In this document: one piece after another, positions 10,728 to 22,787 of the stretch | Position numbering within the stretch: position 1 is the first letter of the stretch | Layout: each line of letters starts with the position of its first letter | From: Chalara sp. BL73 | Lineage: Eukaryota > Ascomycota > Leotiomycetes > Helotiales | DNA: 64,000 bases | NCBI GenBank assembly: GCA_918026815.1 | Contig: CAKJVC010000030.1 | Location: forward strand, 1,302,001-1,366,000 | Direction of reading: 5' to 3' | Translations under genes and position numbers: made by a program | Notes under the pieces: generated by a model | Databases searched by the model: none | What the model was told of the DNA's origin: nothing | Seen by the model: the letters and a program-made list of their open reading frames with translations, nothing else

Positions 10728-12086
10728 TGTAATACGAATGATCTGGATAGTAATGATGTGAGGTGCATGACATGCTCTTGAAATATGGAATTTATTAGCT
10801 ACCTGCTTCATCAAAGCACGAAAACCAAACACCCTGTTCCACATAACCTATAGTGATGGTCTAGATAGTATTGATTTCTCCAATAATTATGTGATATTCT
10901 CGCTTTCCAGGAAAGTGGAATCCGTATGGTATCTCTAACCCCCACAAGTAAGCACTGCAGTCAGGTCTTTTCCAAGCACCAATGTTACTATAGGCCAGTA
11001 CCCAAGCGGGTAATACTCTGGTTCGCGAAGCATGTCTATAGGAGAGCCAGAACTTTGTTCTCGCCTGGTCCCTTTAGTTATCAACAACGGAGCGTGTACA
11101 TAGAGCAACTCTAAGAAGTGGGAGGAACCACTCTAACAATTGTTAGACCCTCGTATTTAGCTCCAAGCCACTGGAACTTCATATTCTTAGTTAGCCGGCA
11201 GACATCCCGTCCCCCTTCCCCCAAAAGAAGAGATGTAGACGTATATCGCCCTGGATCTAGACCGATTCCTTCCAAGTAAGCTCGGTCTGACAAAAGTAGC
11301 CGCACAGGACGCATATCAGCTATCATCAGACTACTTGGCTTCTTGAGCTTTTACATGAGGCGTTTGCAAAGGGCTAGCTGTAGACCGGGAATGAGCCCGG
11401 CTCGTTTATCGTACAGCATTGAGCAATAGAGGAAATACTGTAGGGAATTTGCACAATTGAAAAGTACGGAGAGCCTTGTAGCCAAGGAGGGAAGCCTCAA
11501 CCCGGTGAGACCGCCATGCTGCGAGCAATCAGAGCCTACAAAGCTCTACTTATTTATCATACCACCTCTTTAAACAGTAGCCGTAACTTGATTACAGAAA
11601 GCTGATTGCATGGAGGTTTCCTGCCGTCTATCGAAAAGAATAGTGACTAGAGAAGAGACTCCTAGCACCCCCAATAAGAAGGAATAAAGTCAACATAGAT
11701 GATTTAACAAGGCTCAAAGAGCGCACGTGAAATGCATATTGGGTCCCATCAAAATTTATTATCGTTCTTTGCCGATGAAATGTGCGAGCATGCAATGACG
11801 TGTTTGACTTGGGCCTGAATTTGAAGAGCAGCGCTACTTTCGTTCGGTTAGTAGGAAAGAAGATATTCAATCATTGCGCTGCATCAGTTAGATAGATGCC
11901 ATATAGGCAAATTCCTGCCAGTGCTTTGTATTGATGTACTTTTATTTGGAGAGGGGCCACGTTCACGTAGGTCCTTCAAGATAAGGCATAAGACATCGGC
12001 GATGTTTTGTCAATTGTTTGATGAAGATGCAGAAGGTGTAGTATAAGATACATCGACCATGGCCCTCCAGATAACGCCAAGATATA
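10728..12086. other. Intergenic stretch without a supported gene
   Basis: Only short open frames are present, with no recognisable protein family, and several stops in all frames. GC content is like the neighbouring gene regions. No repeat or RNA gene was recognised. Confidence 0.6.
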
Positions 12087-12698
12087 TCAAGTGCTTCGTC
12101 TGAGCAACCTACCGAAAAGGCTATTATGTCTTCGTCCAACTGGATCATGGTCTTGAGTTTTTCGAAGCTCATTTGTCCCAGTGTGCGCCCGAATGTGAAG
12201 CTTCGACTTCAACGACAGGGAGCGCGAAGGTGATCCTGAGCCAACCCTCATGTTTGTGCCTCCTCCACTTACGAAAGATGATTGGCTCAATCCTTCCAAG
12301 GCACGTCGGAAGGCTGGATCTTGCTCGTTCATTCTGTTCATTGTATTAGGGGATGCCTTCGAAGTATGCTCAGCACTCGTTCGTGGTGTAGAGATAGAAT
12401 ACCCAGGACTTGAATCCTGAGTGGGTGTAACTGGCGGTAGAACCGGATCTTCTATATTGGCATTAATAGAAGCGGAGTCTACTGTTTTTGTAGATTCACT
12501 TGTTGCTATACTTAGAGTAGGAGCTATTGATTTTCTAGACCCTTCTATAGTATGATCTTCAGTAGGATGGGAGGCTTTCACTCCTGCGGGCGGGTCTGTC
12601 GCAGTGAAGATTGTAGATACGATTGTTCTTGCATTACGATTATTTGAATATTCGAGAGATTTCATATCTGCTGCTGACCCTGTTCGTTGATGTGCCAT
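12087..12698 (-). CDS. Hypothetical Ser/Thr-rich protein
   Basis: Open frame of 203 residues starting MAHQRTGS. The composition is low-complexity, rich in Ser, Thr and Pro, with a basic C-terminus (RRHNSLFGRLLRRS). No domain, TM segment or signal peptide is visible, so it is probably disordered. It follows the unrecognised gene at 12959-14551 on the same strand with a gap of about 260 bp, and could be a downstream exon of that gene rather than a separate one. Not recognised; expression evidence would be needed to accept it. Confidence 0.35.
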   Translation of the reverse strand: MAHQRTGSAADMKSLEYSNNRNARTIVSTIFTATDPPAGVKASHPTEDHTIEGSRKSIAPTLSIATSESTKTVDSASINANIEDPVLPPVTPTQDSSPGYSISTPRTSAEHTSKASPNTMNRMNEQDPAFRRALEGLSQSSFVSGGGTNMRVGSGSPSRSLSLKSKLHIRAHTGTNELRKTQDHDPVGRRHNSLFGRLLRRST

Positions 12699-12958
12699 TT
12701 TGTGGAAATTAGAGAAAGCTGTCGCGACACCCAGTGTTAGCCAACTATAACAAAATGCCTATTTGTAGTCAAGAGATTCCGTAAATGATATAATGCAATG
12801 CCTGTTTCCCTTTGTTATAAATAATTTTAGAGAGGTTTACGAATAATGCATTTATCAGAGGAAGGTTCTACTCATACAGGTTGTGGAACCTGGCATCTTG
12901 TTATTAGCATGCAAGTAGAAGACATCGTAGCCAACGGTGATTTGACATGGTTGCTAAA

Positions 12959-14551
12959 TTAGCAATAGAGGTAAAACGTACTTGAAACAACGAATGGATT
13001 AGATTCGGTGCTCCTTTTGGTATTATTTGAGGAGCGATATCTTTGACCCTCTTTAGCCACAGTTGTACTGATTTCTTCATGCACCAATGTTCTACAAAGT
13101 GGCCGCGGGCTCAATTCATGTTTGCAAGACTCTCCAAAGCATTGGTCTGTGAAGTTCTGAGTTTGGTCGGCCACCTGGCTATCGTTTAGGAAACTGAGAT
13201 GTGGTGGTGAATGTGCGCCGTCACTATTGTTGGTTTCAAAAAATACCGCAGACCAGACACTCCTACTTGGAAATGTATAAATTATGCTGCCATTTGCGCC
13301 ACTGTAGATATTGTTGAGTAATTCGAATGTATATTCTTGTGGAAATCCAGAGAGTCGACATTGCTTCAATCTGCCCCGTAGCCTGCTTATGACATCGCAC
13401 AGGCGAAGTGCGGAGTCCGGAACATATGGCACTATATAGTGAGCATCGAGGTTATATTAACTCGAGATTCGGCAATATTGACATACTTCGAGGGCTGTAA
13501 GACTCGCCTGCCCCTGCCGGACCTGCTAAAGGTCGGAGTCCAAAATATCGCCTACATATTAAGTGAAGCCTGGATAATAACATGAGCCCATTAATTTTAT
13601 GAAACTTCCTCTGGTGCATGGATTACTTGGTGTTAATTTCTGAATTACGTACTGTTTCATAGGCAATCCACCTTGACGTGTGAGGAGACCCTCGACAATA
13701 GCTGCTACTAAACTCTCAAGCTTCGTATAGTTATGCCCAAACGATGAGGCGTGTTTCTGGACACCACCGCCAAATTTGGTAAGATCAATCTCGATGGCGA
13801 GGTCTTGAACGATGTCAAGGTACCTGGCCAGCCAAATCTGAGACAAAGGACATATTTTTGGTCCAGTAAATGCGCTTAAGGTAATGTGGAACTGGTTCTG
13901 GCTCCAGAAATATGTCATCAAATCGACACGAAGAGCTTCGAAGGATCCAAGAGCTCCAGATACTGGCTCAAGTACATCCCACGGCGATGCGAAGTAGCCC
14001 TCTGGAAATACAGCCTTTGTTGCAAAGCGAGGAGAGAGGCTGATTTTCCGCCGTTCATCTTTGAAACAATAACTATAAATTATATATCGAACTTTGGCAG
14101 GTAAGGCAAAAAGAAGATCCGCGGAAGGAAAGGATTTAGGCATATCTCGCCGATGGAACCCTTCGGTTGGCGATGGCTTAGGCGCAGGAACTGGACAAAG
14201 CCGCTCGAATATTGTTACTGTATCAACTGCTTCCTCACAAGCTATACAATCGATAGTTCTGTCAAGTTCTGGAGTGTCAGGTTTTGAAGGCTGGCCACTA
14301 TGGGCGTTCTTATCCGTAGGGAGTGGCGTGAGGGTGCTGGTAATGAGTCTCGTACCCAATCGTGAATCGACGCGCAGAGTGGCCGTGCCGGACGAACTTG
14401 ATGCTGTGCGACTGCAATACTTGCCAGAGAGGCTGGAGTCAGTGCGGGGAGTAGAGGCCTGGGATGAGCGCCCCGTCATCCTGACAGAGCCGATGAGGCT
14501 TTTACGCACTGCAATGTCATCAGTGCGCCTTGCCTTTCTGATCCAATGCAA
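12959..14551 (-). CDS. Conserved-looking fungal hypothetical protein, at least two exons
   Basis: A first coding block of up to 330 residues (14551-13559) starts MHWIRKARR and has a Ser/Thr-rich basic N-terminus. It is followed by a globular part: LLFALPAKVRYIIYSYCF, then a stretch ending in ALRVDLMTYFWSQNQFH and LARYLDIVQDLAIEID. This layout resembles the F-box-like/2EXR-type proteins common in Pezizomycotina, but no domain can be named with certainty. A second block at 13432-12959 (VISRLRGRLKQCRLSGFP) reads in a compatible style and is probably a downstream exon. A donor-like GTACGT lies within the first frame after LPMKQ, so its last about 30 residues are likely intronic. The exact acceptor, and a possible small middle exon near 13490-13530, could not be resolved. 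Confidence 0.5.
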
Positions 14552-15331
14552 ATGTTGAACTTACTGTTGGCGGTAATGGCAATTGCTACGTGCACAAGGA
14601 ATTACGTGCATATGTGAAGGGCGGGTCTATGACCAAACTAAGCTGAACTCCACTGCAGAAGAAACTGGTGCCTGGGTGAAGTTGACGATTGCCCTAGTGA
14701 ATGCTTTCTCTGCTTTACTCTTCAGGGCTGTGGCGGGAAAACGTTCCTGCTTTGTTGGGAAGGACCACAGAATGATAAGAAACAAATAAACAGAGGCAGC
14801 AATCAGTAAAGCATGTTCTACCAACACGAAGATCTAGCAATGGTGTATGATTCTTTATCGCATTTCTGGGACTGTGATAATAGTCTTCCTAAGCTAGCTT
14901 GGTACTTATTGTTTTGCGGCAAGCTAGTCACAACCGGTGAGCCGACGAGAAAATATGCTAGAACAAGGGCACAACCGAGCCTAATTCTAGTGTATTAGCA
15001 AAGATAACAGAAACCCACGTGTGTTTTCTTCCATGAAGAGAATAGCCCTTCCGAAAGAATTCATATGAGTTGCAGCTACATCTTTGTACATCACTAGGCA
15101 GAAGCGACACCTCAGTTCGACAAGCAGTGACACCCATCTACTCAGCTATCGTACTCGAAAGCCCAGCATCAGTGTGTCTCCCTCAACTTGAGTAGGCGAG
15201 GGACAGAAAAACAGCGGTACATGGCCGGCCTCATCTTCAATCGACTAGAGAAAAAGGGCAACAAACGTTTGATGCATGAGACATGATGAAAGCTGTGCAT
15301 GCAAATAACTGTCCATTAAGTTACCAATAAC

Positions 15332-17126
15332 CTATCTCCGTCCTAGGAAGCCTGTTATGAACTCCGCAAATTCTTTTGGCTTCTCAACCATGGGCAAATG
15401 TCCCGCTCCGTCAATGACCTTATACTCGGCCACTCCTCCATACCCGCCTGTCATTTCCTTCATAGTAGCCGGCAACACACCATCTTTGCCTCCCACAAGA
15501 AATGACCCTCTAACTTTTGCGGATTTCATCTTTTCCTTCATGTCGTAGTCGAATAATGCGTTGACGCTTTTCTTAAACCCAGTCAGACTGTTAGTCTCGA
15601 CCATTTTTTTGACCTTCAAGCATGTTTCTTCCAAAGAACCGCCATCATAACTTTCGGGGACAAACCAGCGACGGGTTGTAATCTCTGCAAGATCTGTACC
15701 GACAATACTTTCTCCCAAAGCAGAAGCCCCTTGTTTCTCCGACAAAGCAATGCGCTCTCCCCAAGCTTTACTGTTCCCTGCGGGTGATTTTGAGCTAGTA
15801 TCGCAGCTCACGAAAGACTCCACGCGCTCTGGGTACGTGAGTGCAGTGTTCAGCGTTGTTGCTCCTCCAAGGGACACCCCTATGATGGCAGCAGCTTTCT
15901 TGACGCGCAGAGCATCGAGAAGGGCAATGATATCGGAGGCTAGCACATCGATTGTCACGGCTTGACTACCGCAAATAGATGTACGGCCGCGGGTGAGGTA
16001 TCGAAGGATACGAAATTTCTTGTTGGCTTGGATGGACAGGAATGACTCAACAAATCCATCCCAGATTTCATAATCTACTAGAATGGAGTTACTAAGCACA
16101 ATCAACGGCGCATCAGGGTCTGCCGAGCCCTCAAGTCTGAATGGAAGCTGCACACCATCTTTTGTGGCTACCCAGGATTCGATGGCACCTGCACCGCCTA
16201 AAGAATCCGTCAAGGTCCTCGTCTTTGCTGCTTTCGGATCTGAAGATTGCCATATTGAAAGATTCGGAGCCAAGTATCGAGGTGCGGGTCCAAAGGTGTA
16301 GTATAAATCATACGTCCGCCTTCGCTTCTCGGCCACTACGTCTTGCATAATCTTGGTACGCCATGGAGTATCTACCGCAGCCCGGAATTCTTCCCCATTA
16401 AGACCATTCCTCGGCGCGTACTCGTGCAATGTTAAGTACTCAATAGCTGCCTCGGGATCAATTGAGCTGGTGACATATCGCCTTGTCCTCAGCCACCCCG
16501 GCACTTTGCTTAGTAGCTGAACGTGCTCATCTCGATACCACTTATCCAACTCTTCTTTCTTACCTGCTTCCGGACTTAACACCATGGTTACTGCAACCAG
16601 TGCATTGCCTGTTCCTTCCTTCGCCACATCCTCCAGACGACCGAAGTCCTTCGATTGCCAACCTTGGACTAAGTCGTAGAGTTTACGATCAACTTTGATT
16701 TGTTTCATAACATCCGCCTCTCTCTGCGTTTTAGCAGGAGGACCTCGCAGACGAAGGTATTCATCTTTTGTTAACTCGGCCATGTCAGTGATATCGTAAA
16801 CAGCCATCCATTCGGGCTTGTCTGTGTCGGCCTCTGAGAGATCTGTTGCTCTGTAGCGGAAGCCATTCTGCACGAAAGAAAGCCGCAGACGGGTTGGGCC
16901 GTGCTCGTTATTGTACCAGTCATGGAATTGGGATGCAGGAAGAGACGGTTGGGGCTGCCTAGTAAGGATTGGAGTCAGCCTTTGCCAATTTAAATGATAA
17001 CCTGCACAATATCCTATACTGAGACATATATGAATATACTTAAGGGAACCGAGTAATCACTGTGAGCTTTCTTTTCGAATATGCTTACATGGTTACATAG
17101 AGGATTCCTGGGGTGGTAGGCGCCAT
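15332..17126 (-). CDS. Two-part protein: dimeric alpha/beta-barrel region fused to 3-oxoadipate enol-lactonase-like alpha/beta hydrolase
   Basis: Two exons: 17126-17089 (MAPTTPGILYVT plus a split codon) and 16958-15332, with intron donor GTAAGC and acceptor ACTAG; spliced length is 554 residues. Residues 1 to about 240 contain two related segments, each with a (F)HDWYNNEHGPTR- or DKWYRDEHVQL-type motif, as in EthD/dimeric alpha-beta barrel (ferredoxin-like) proteins. From about residue 275 an alpha/beta hydrolase begins: nucleophile elbow IIGVSLGG (Ser about 375), acid region GGKDGVLP and catalytic His in GAGHLPMVEKP. This matches bacterial PcaD-type 3-oxoadipate enol-lactonases, which hydrolyse the enol-lactone to 3-oxoadipate. 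The next gene is 3-carboxymuconate cyclase on the same strand, supporting a role in protocatechuate/catechol breakdown. The role of the N-terminal half is unknown. Confidence 0.8.
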
Positions 17127-17568
17127 AGCGGACTTCTGGATGTGATATAAGATTTAATTTTAGGAGAATGAATTAGTCTATGATGCAGCTATTCTCCTTC
17201 ACGAGACACGAAAATGATGATTTTGTAAGACTTCATTGCTGAATTAAATTTTATGCCCTTATTGTTATCCTTCCCCCCATGTTTTATTGACATGACGTTG
17301 AAATCAATGGCGGGAAAGGCTCGGTAAGTTTCGCGGGTGAGAATTCATCCCCGCTCAGACACATCACATGTTGCATCAAACATCGCATACTTTCTACTTA
17401 CTCTTTAGTACAGCATTCAGTAGCACGCAACTAGATAAGTTCACATGCCAAGACCCTTGAAACATATTAGAAAACATTTGAGTTTGCATCAAAGTCTTCC
17501 AATTCGAATTTGGATTCAACTTCTTTGATAGAAGCATAATTTTCCCTTGTATGTACTTTGTTTGAGGC

Positions 17569-18833
17569 CTAATTATACCATATGGCGTTCATTCCGAAAC
17601 CTGGCTCTTTGACATCGCAATGTGCGACTCTCCCCAAGAACTCATCGTTCCAACGGTAAATCTCAATCCAGCCTTGTTCATCGTCAGTCAAGGCCAACCA
17701 TTCATCACTCCAGTCACATGGGCTCACGGCGTTGGAATGGCCTCCGCTTGTCGGCGTGGGGTTGAGACAAATCTGCCTTTCTATATTACCTGCTCTACCT
17801 AATTTGAAGGCAGCAATGTAACCGGTAAGGGATGGTGAGTTTGAACGAGCTGTTGCATAGAGATATTTACCAGTGTGGGATAGAGTACAAACATCTGAGC
17901 GGTACATTTTCGGATTGGGAATTCCTATGAAATTTAGTTTAAGGCACTGATTAAACCAACGATAAAGACGAACCTGGCGGAATAAGAGGATAAGTTAGAT
18001 GGGTAAAAGTAGGAATGTGAGATTGCTCATCAATAACATAGACACCCAATCGGTTTCCAGCCTCCATCAGAACATAAAGATAGTTCCCGCTGGGATGAAG
18101 TGCGACCCATCTTGGGTGGTCACCAAGAGCGGGGGCTTCCAATCGGTTGACTAGACTTAATTGGCCAGTTACTTGATCTTTCTTATGAGTCCAGATGCTG
18201 TTTCCTCTGAGATCCGCCGAGTAGAGGTAAGTCTCTGTTGGATCGAATACCATTCCGTGGATTCCAGTTTCCGGACTGTATTCGTAATTTTGAATATTCT
18301 CGTTTAGCCCTCCGTCCTCTTTCACGGAGAAAACATTGCCGTATCCGGCATGGTCATAGAACGGATTGCCATATACATTGAACGGAGCTTGCTTCGCAGC
18401 TAAGACGAAAATAGCCCTGGTGTTTGTGTCTCCTTTTGAAGCTTCCGCTAGAACAAGGTGAGAAGAAGCCTGCAAGTTATTGGATGGAAACTACGCACGC
18501 TGATGTAACATCGCATGAGATGCGTTATGGACCAGATCTGTAGGGCTGTTTACAGTATAACTGGACCACTTCTTCATGGATGCCCCATAGATTTGCTTTT
18601 TTGAATGCTACACATATGTAGAGAGAGATAAGTAAAAGCTGAACAATCTGGGATGTGTTACTCAATGATATGAATCTAGGACCACCTACGTCAAAAGTCA
18701 TCCAAGAGATCGGCTCATCCTCGGGAATAGCAGTTCGCTTGATCAATTTTAGAGTCAACGACACATCGTCGAACTCGAACGTGAAGATTGCACCTGGCGG
18801 TGTCCATGTACCACACATGAGGTGATGTTTCAT
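17569..18833 (-). CDS. 3-carboxy-cis,cis-muconate cyclase (carboxymuconate lactonizing enzyme)
   Basis: Four exons: 18833-18690, 18607-18499, 18447-17974 and 17924-17569; spliced length is 360 residues, all junctions in frame. The protein matches the fungal seven-bladed beta-propeller CMLE of the beta-ketoadipate pathway (EC 5.5.1.5) nearly end to end: start MKHHLMCGTWTPPGAIFTF, then DEPISWMTFDHSKKQIYGAS, DTNTRAIFVLAAKQ, GIHGMVFDPTETYLYSADL, GDHPRWVALHPSGNYLY, SPTPTSGG-type NPTPTSGGHSNAVSP and the terminal EPGFGMNAIWYN. The enzyme converts 3-carboxy-cis,cis-muconate to 3-carboxymuconolactone in the cytosol. A TAG in the open frame at the exon 2/3 region is removed by a 51-bp intron (donor GTGCGT, acceptor TTCTAG), so I do not treat the gene as broken. 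It sits between the enol-lactonase-like gene and, divergently, the ring-cleavage dioxygenase. Confidence 0.9.
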
Positions 18834-19994
18834 CCTGCCTTGAGAACGAGTTAAGAAATTAGGCTCAGAAAATCGAAAGCTGGACAAGGTAGATAATGTC
18901 AGAGAAAGACGGGGGCGGTGACTGAGTATGAAGTAACTGAGGGCAGGCGGCCGAGACGATGGTGTATTGAGTGACTCAAAGTCGCGGACTGCTTTCTCGA
19001 ACACTACAAAGCTCAGATGTGATTGAAAGGCTGAGAGGGGTCTACTGACGGATGGTCAAGCGACGGGACACATGGAAGAGAGAAAGAAAGAAGTATTGAA
19101 TTCCTGGCTCGAGCAATGAAGTTGATTGTATGAAGCATTCAAGAGCACATACATACACACTCGTGACATTCATACATTCTGAACGTGCCGAAAAGATTAC
19201 CGTTGTTTTACGGGGAAAGGCTAGAGCAAGGGCGGGCTGACTTTGCTGAGGCAGAGGGAGGAGGAGGAAGGTGGCCCTGAAGGAAGTCCCGCCAGGCCCT
19301 ATAAAAAAAAGGTCTGGTCCCTATGAAAGCACTGTACCGGACGGTAAAGGGCCCACAGACTCCCTAAACCCCTAACCGACTACCCAAATCCCCCCACCTA
19401 CCCGGCCCACGCAGCCATCATCTCAATCCTTCGCACTCTCCAGCTACTTTCTCCAGTGTTCCCCTTCTGCTGGGTAAATATACATCCGGCTGAATCGCGC
19501 CCTCAGAAAGGCTCAATGCAATGTGCTTCCACTCAATTCGCCAGGATTAATCAGCCCCAACTCCACCCTTCGTGCCCCTCCAAACACAACCAAACCAGAT
19601 CCCCCACCCCGCCATCGCCCTAGGAGCCGATGGACGTGCCGTCTTTGCAATCGTGCAAGAGCAATCAGATCATCTCCGTATCTCATAATGAGGGGTCGGC
19701 TATGCTTTGCGGGTTTGGCCAGCCCAGCTTAGCTTGGTGAAGTTGAAGGGTAAAAAGTATTAAAGGGAAAGCCAATGTTCTCCCCTCAACCTCTCGTAGT
19801 TCAATTCCATCTTTTCCTCTGTGCCAGCTTTCTTCACCATCACCCTCTGCGCCGTATTTGATTGCCATCTTCAATCATTCCAAACCATTCCAGAAAGAGA
19901 GGCATAGAATCATAAATCAGAGATACTCACCACCAGACCAAGGAGCGTATATATCTAGATACCCCCGAGCTAGCTAGCCCAACCAGCACCAACA
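18834..19994. promoter_or_regulatory. Divergent intergenic region between cyclase and dioxygenase
   Basis: About 1.16 kb separates the starts of two oppositely transcribed aromatic-catabolism genes, so it likely contains both promoters. It holds pyrimidine/purine-rich tracts and CCCC-rich stretches (about 19330-19420) but no element I can assign to a named regulator. A short frame at 19523-19732 shows no family. Confidence 0.5.
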
Positions 19995-21047
19995 ATGTCA
20001 CCGCCCACAGGAGCATCCAGATTCGATCCCAACTTCACCCAGCACTGTCTTGATACCATTGGTCCTAAGGTTGGACCACGGGAGCGACAGGTTTTCACCG
20101 CACTCGTCCGACACATCCATGATTTCGCACGAGAAGTCGAGCTCACAGTTGACGAGTGGATGTTGGGAGTAAACTTCGTGAACACGATCGGACAAATCAG
20201 CGACTCGAAGAGAAACGAGGCCCATAGAATATCTGACGTCCTCGGATTGGAATCGTACGTCTTGCTCCCTTCTGCTCCCTACCATGTGGTCTAACCCGCC
20301 TTGCAGCCTCGTTGATGAAATCGCGCACAAGCTCATGATCGAAGGCAACTTAAATCCTACCTCCTCCTCCATTCTCGGTCCTTTCTGGTCGCCCAATGCG
20401 CCGTTTCGAGAACTCGGTGGTAGCATCATTCAAGATCCCGCGCCTCTCGGACATCCTGCTCTTATGCACGGCAAAGTAACTGATCTTGTCACTGGAAAGG
20501 GGATACCGAATGCAGTCTTCGATATCTGGCAAGCATCTGCGAACGGAAAATATGACTTCCAGGATCCAGAGAACCAGACGGATAACAATTTGCGAGGGAA
20601 ATTTAGGACAGATGCGAATGGAGAATATAACTTCTACTGCTTGAAGCCAACCGCATATTCGCTACCGACAGATGGACCAGCTGGGGTGTTGTTGAATGCT
20701 TTGGATAGACATCCCATGCGACCTGCACATATCCACCTGATGGCAAGTTATGCAGGTTCCCGTTTGGTGCCACAGTTGACTAATTTGCGAAACAGATTAG
20801 CCACGATGATTATATCCCTGTAACCACCCAGATTTTCCCCAAAGACGATCCGTATCTCTCCACCGACACTGTATTTGCTGTCAAGGACGACCTAGTCGTG
20901 GACTTTAAACCTCGCGAGAACGATCCTAATGCCAAACTTGACCTTGAGTATAATGTGTTCCTAGCACCTAAAGTCTACGCTAAAGGCGTCACGAGTACAC
21001 CACAGCCAAAGATTGATGCGATAAATGGGGTTGATGGAAATTACTAA
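19995..21047 (+). CDS. Intradiol ring-cleavage dioxygenase (hydroxyquinol/catechol 1,2- or protocatechuate 3,4-type)
   Basis: Three exons: 19995-20254, 20307-20742 and 20796-21047; spliced length is 315 residues. The N-terminal helical dimerisation region (residues about 1-110) is followed by the catalytic beta-sandwich: [40 protein letters not shown] with the Tyr ligands, and RPAHIHL with the two His ligands of the non-haem Fe(III) (H228, H230). Members open catecholic rings between the hydroxyls. Which substrate is used (hydroxyquinol, catechol or protocatechuate) cannot be decided, though the adjacent CMLE would fit protocatechuate. The second intron starts GCAAGT, a GC-AG intron: splicing there restores [19 protein letters not shown], a conserved join, whereas reading through stops soon after. 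Confidence 0.88.
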
Positions 21048-22074
21048 GAATTTAGAGCATGATCGATATGTAGGACGGAGGAGAGTCATGCAGACATGTA
21101 AATATCATTTGATCGCAGAATAGCATTACCTGCTTGTTCCTCGCTACGCTTGGCCCTTTTTTTCCCCAAGTATGTTCTTGTAAATTATTGTCAATTGGCA
21201 GAGGACAAAGCTGGCCAGAGGTAAAACTGATGTTTTTCTCTATGAACAAAGTGGGTTAGCAACAGCAATGTTTGAACGTATGCTGCGGGTGAGGCTGAGC
21301 GGCTCGAAATCTGTAGATAAGCAATCCTTCACTCAATATCAGTCTCCACGATTTCCCGGATTATTTGCTCTTCTGGTTGTGCAATAGCATTGGAAAACCC
21401 CAAATGTCCTGAGTAGATAGTTTCTATTTGCTACCAGTACAACTCCAGCAGGACATCATTGCTAGCCTTCAAATTTCTTTATGTTCTCGAGTTCTTGAGA
21501 AGAAGCCTGGATGCTTTAGTCTCAAAAGCTTGATTGGATGTTATTATTTCCTGTAGGTACTTCTGAGCTCTCCAGAGCCTTTGTGTCCGAATCATCTGGT
21601 CTCACTGGGGGTGACTTTCCCCCAACATGAAGCTCTTCAGTCCTTGAGGTTTGAGGTTTGGTTTACTTTGCAAGGCGCGGCCGACAAACTGCGATGTAAA
21701 CTCAAGACTGCTTAAGTCAGCACAGCCTAGCTGTCTCAGCTTTTAGGTAAAAATCCATGCATTTCACATCCTCGTAGAACATGTCCATTGAGCTCTCGTT
21801 TAACATTTGGGGAATGGCTGTGCGTCGCACGGAAGACACGGCGCCTCTCAAGCGTAAGCTTCTTCCAACCAGTTCTCTGCAAAAACACTGACCACGAAAC
21901 GGCAGTCTCGTATCCACCACAACCTTGTGCTCACAGCCTGGAGTCGCCTATACATAGGTTGACGCAACCGCTCTATTGGATAAGTCTCGTTGAACATCTT
22001 CTATTAAAGTATCTAGCAAATCCCATCTTACTTTTTTCTTCGTATCTTTTCAAACTTTTGGAAAAACTCAAAAT

Positions 22075-22787
22075 ATGGCACCAACTCAGCCTTATGAAAG
22101 TATCAAGATGAACTCTTCAAACAAGCCTTACGATAACGGTCGAACTCATGCGCCGTGGAGGAAATCAGCCATCATTCCTATCTGGGGCGTCCAGCTAACT
22201 GTCCTTTCTGTCAATGTCATTGCACTTGGTCTTTTGGTTGGGATCACCAAGCCTGCTGGAGATAGCATTATAGATAATGAAGGAAAATCTCACACAGTCA
22301 AGCCTGGTGTGCAACCGTAAGACTCTTAAGTCCTGTTTATACACTGTTCAAAGACTGAAAATCTTAGATGGATCGTGCTCAACATTGTGGTTGGTTCCAT
22401 CGGGATCCTTATGACTTGTCTTGAAATTAGCATGTTCACTGCAAGAGACCTTCACCCAGGCGTCTATCTCGGCCTAAGTATTATGAAGGCTATAATGTGG
22501 CTAGTTCCTCTGGCCTTTGAACTTTATGTCTTCACAACCCCTTGGGCACTTGAGAGGTACAATAAAATCTATATCATTATTGCTGCTTCTTTCACGGGTA
22601 TTCTATGGTAATGGTATACTTCATCGAGGGTCCAAATAGATGTCTAACTGAAATGTATAGGTTGTCCTTCATCGTCGCAATTTTCTACGCCGCCAAGATA
22701 TTTCTCAGATACAGAAAGCGCATGAAAGGTGTTGTTGACAAGTACATCTCGAGCGAAACGGCACTAATGTCAGGCCCATATTGTTGA
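22075..22787 (+). CDS. Four-TM hypothetical membrane protein (MARVEL-like layout)
   Basis: Three exons: 22075-22316, 22368-22607 and 22661-22787 (donors GTAAGA and GTAATG); spliced length is 202 residues in frame. Four hydrophobic segments are visible: IIPIWGVQLTVLSVNVIALG, WIVLNIVVGSIGILMTCLEI, SIMKAIMWLVPLAFELYVF, and a fourth made by the exon 2/3 join (IYIIIAASFTGILWLSFIVA). It has a short cytosolic-looking N-terminus and a basic C-terminal tail. This layout resembles small fungal MARVEL-type membrane proteins, but no signature residue proves it. Not recognised beyond that. Confidence 0.6.

Noticed and set aside
12087..14551. Treating the 203-residue frame and the upstream gene as one confident gene
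   Set aside because: No splice chain between them could be supported by frame or homology, so they are listed separately with low confidence.
17569..18833. A TAG in the open frame of the carboxymuconate cyclase, suggesting a pseudogene
   Set aside because: A 51-bp GT-AG intron (18448-18498) removes it in frame and restores the conserved DTNTRAIF context.
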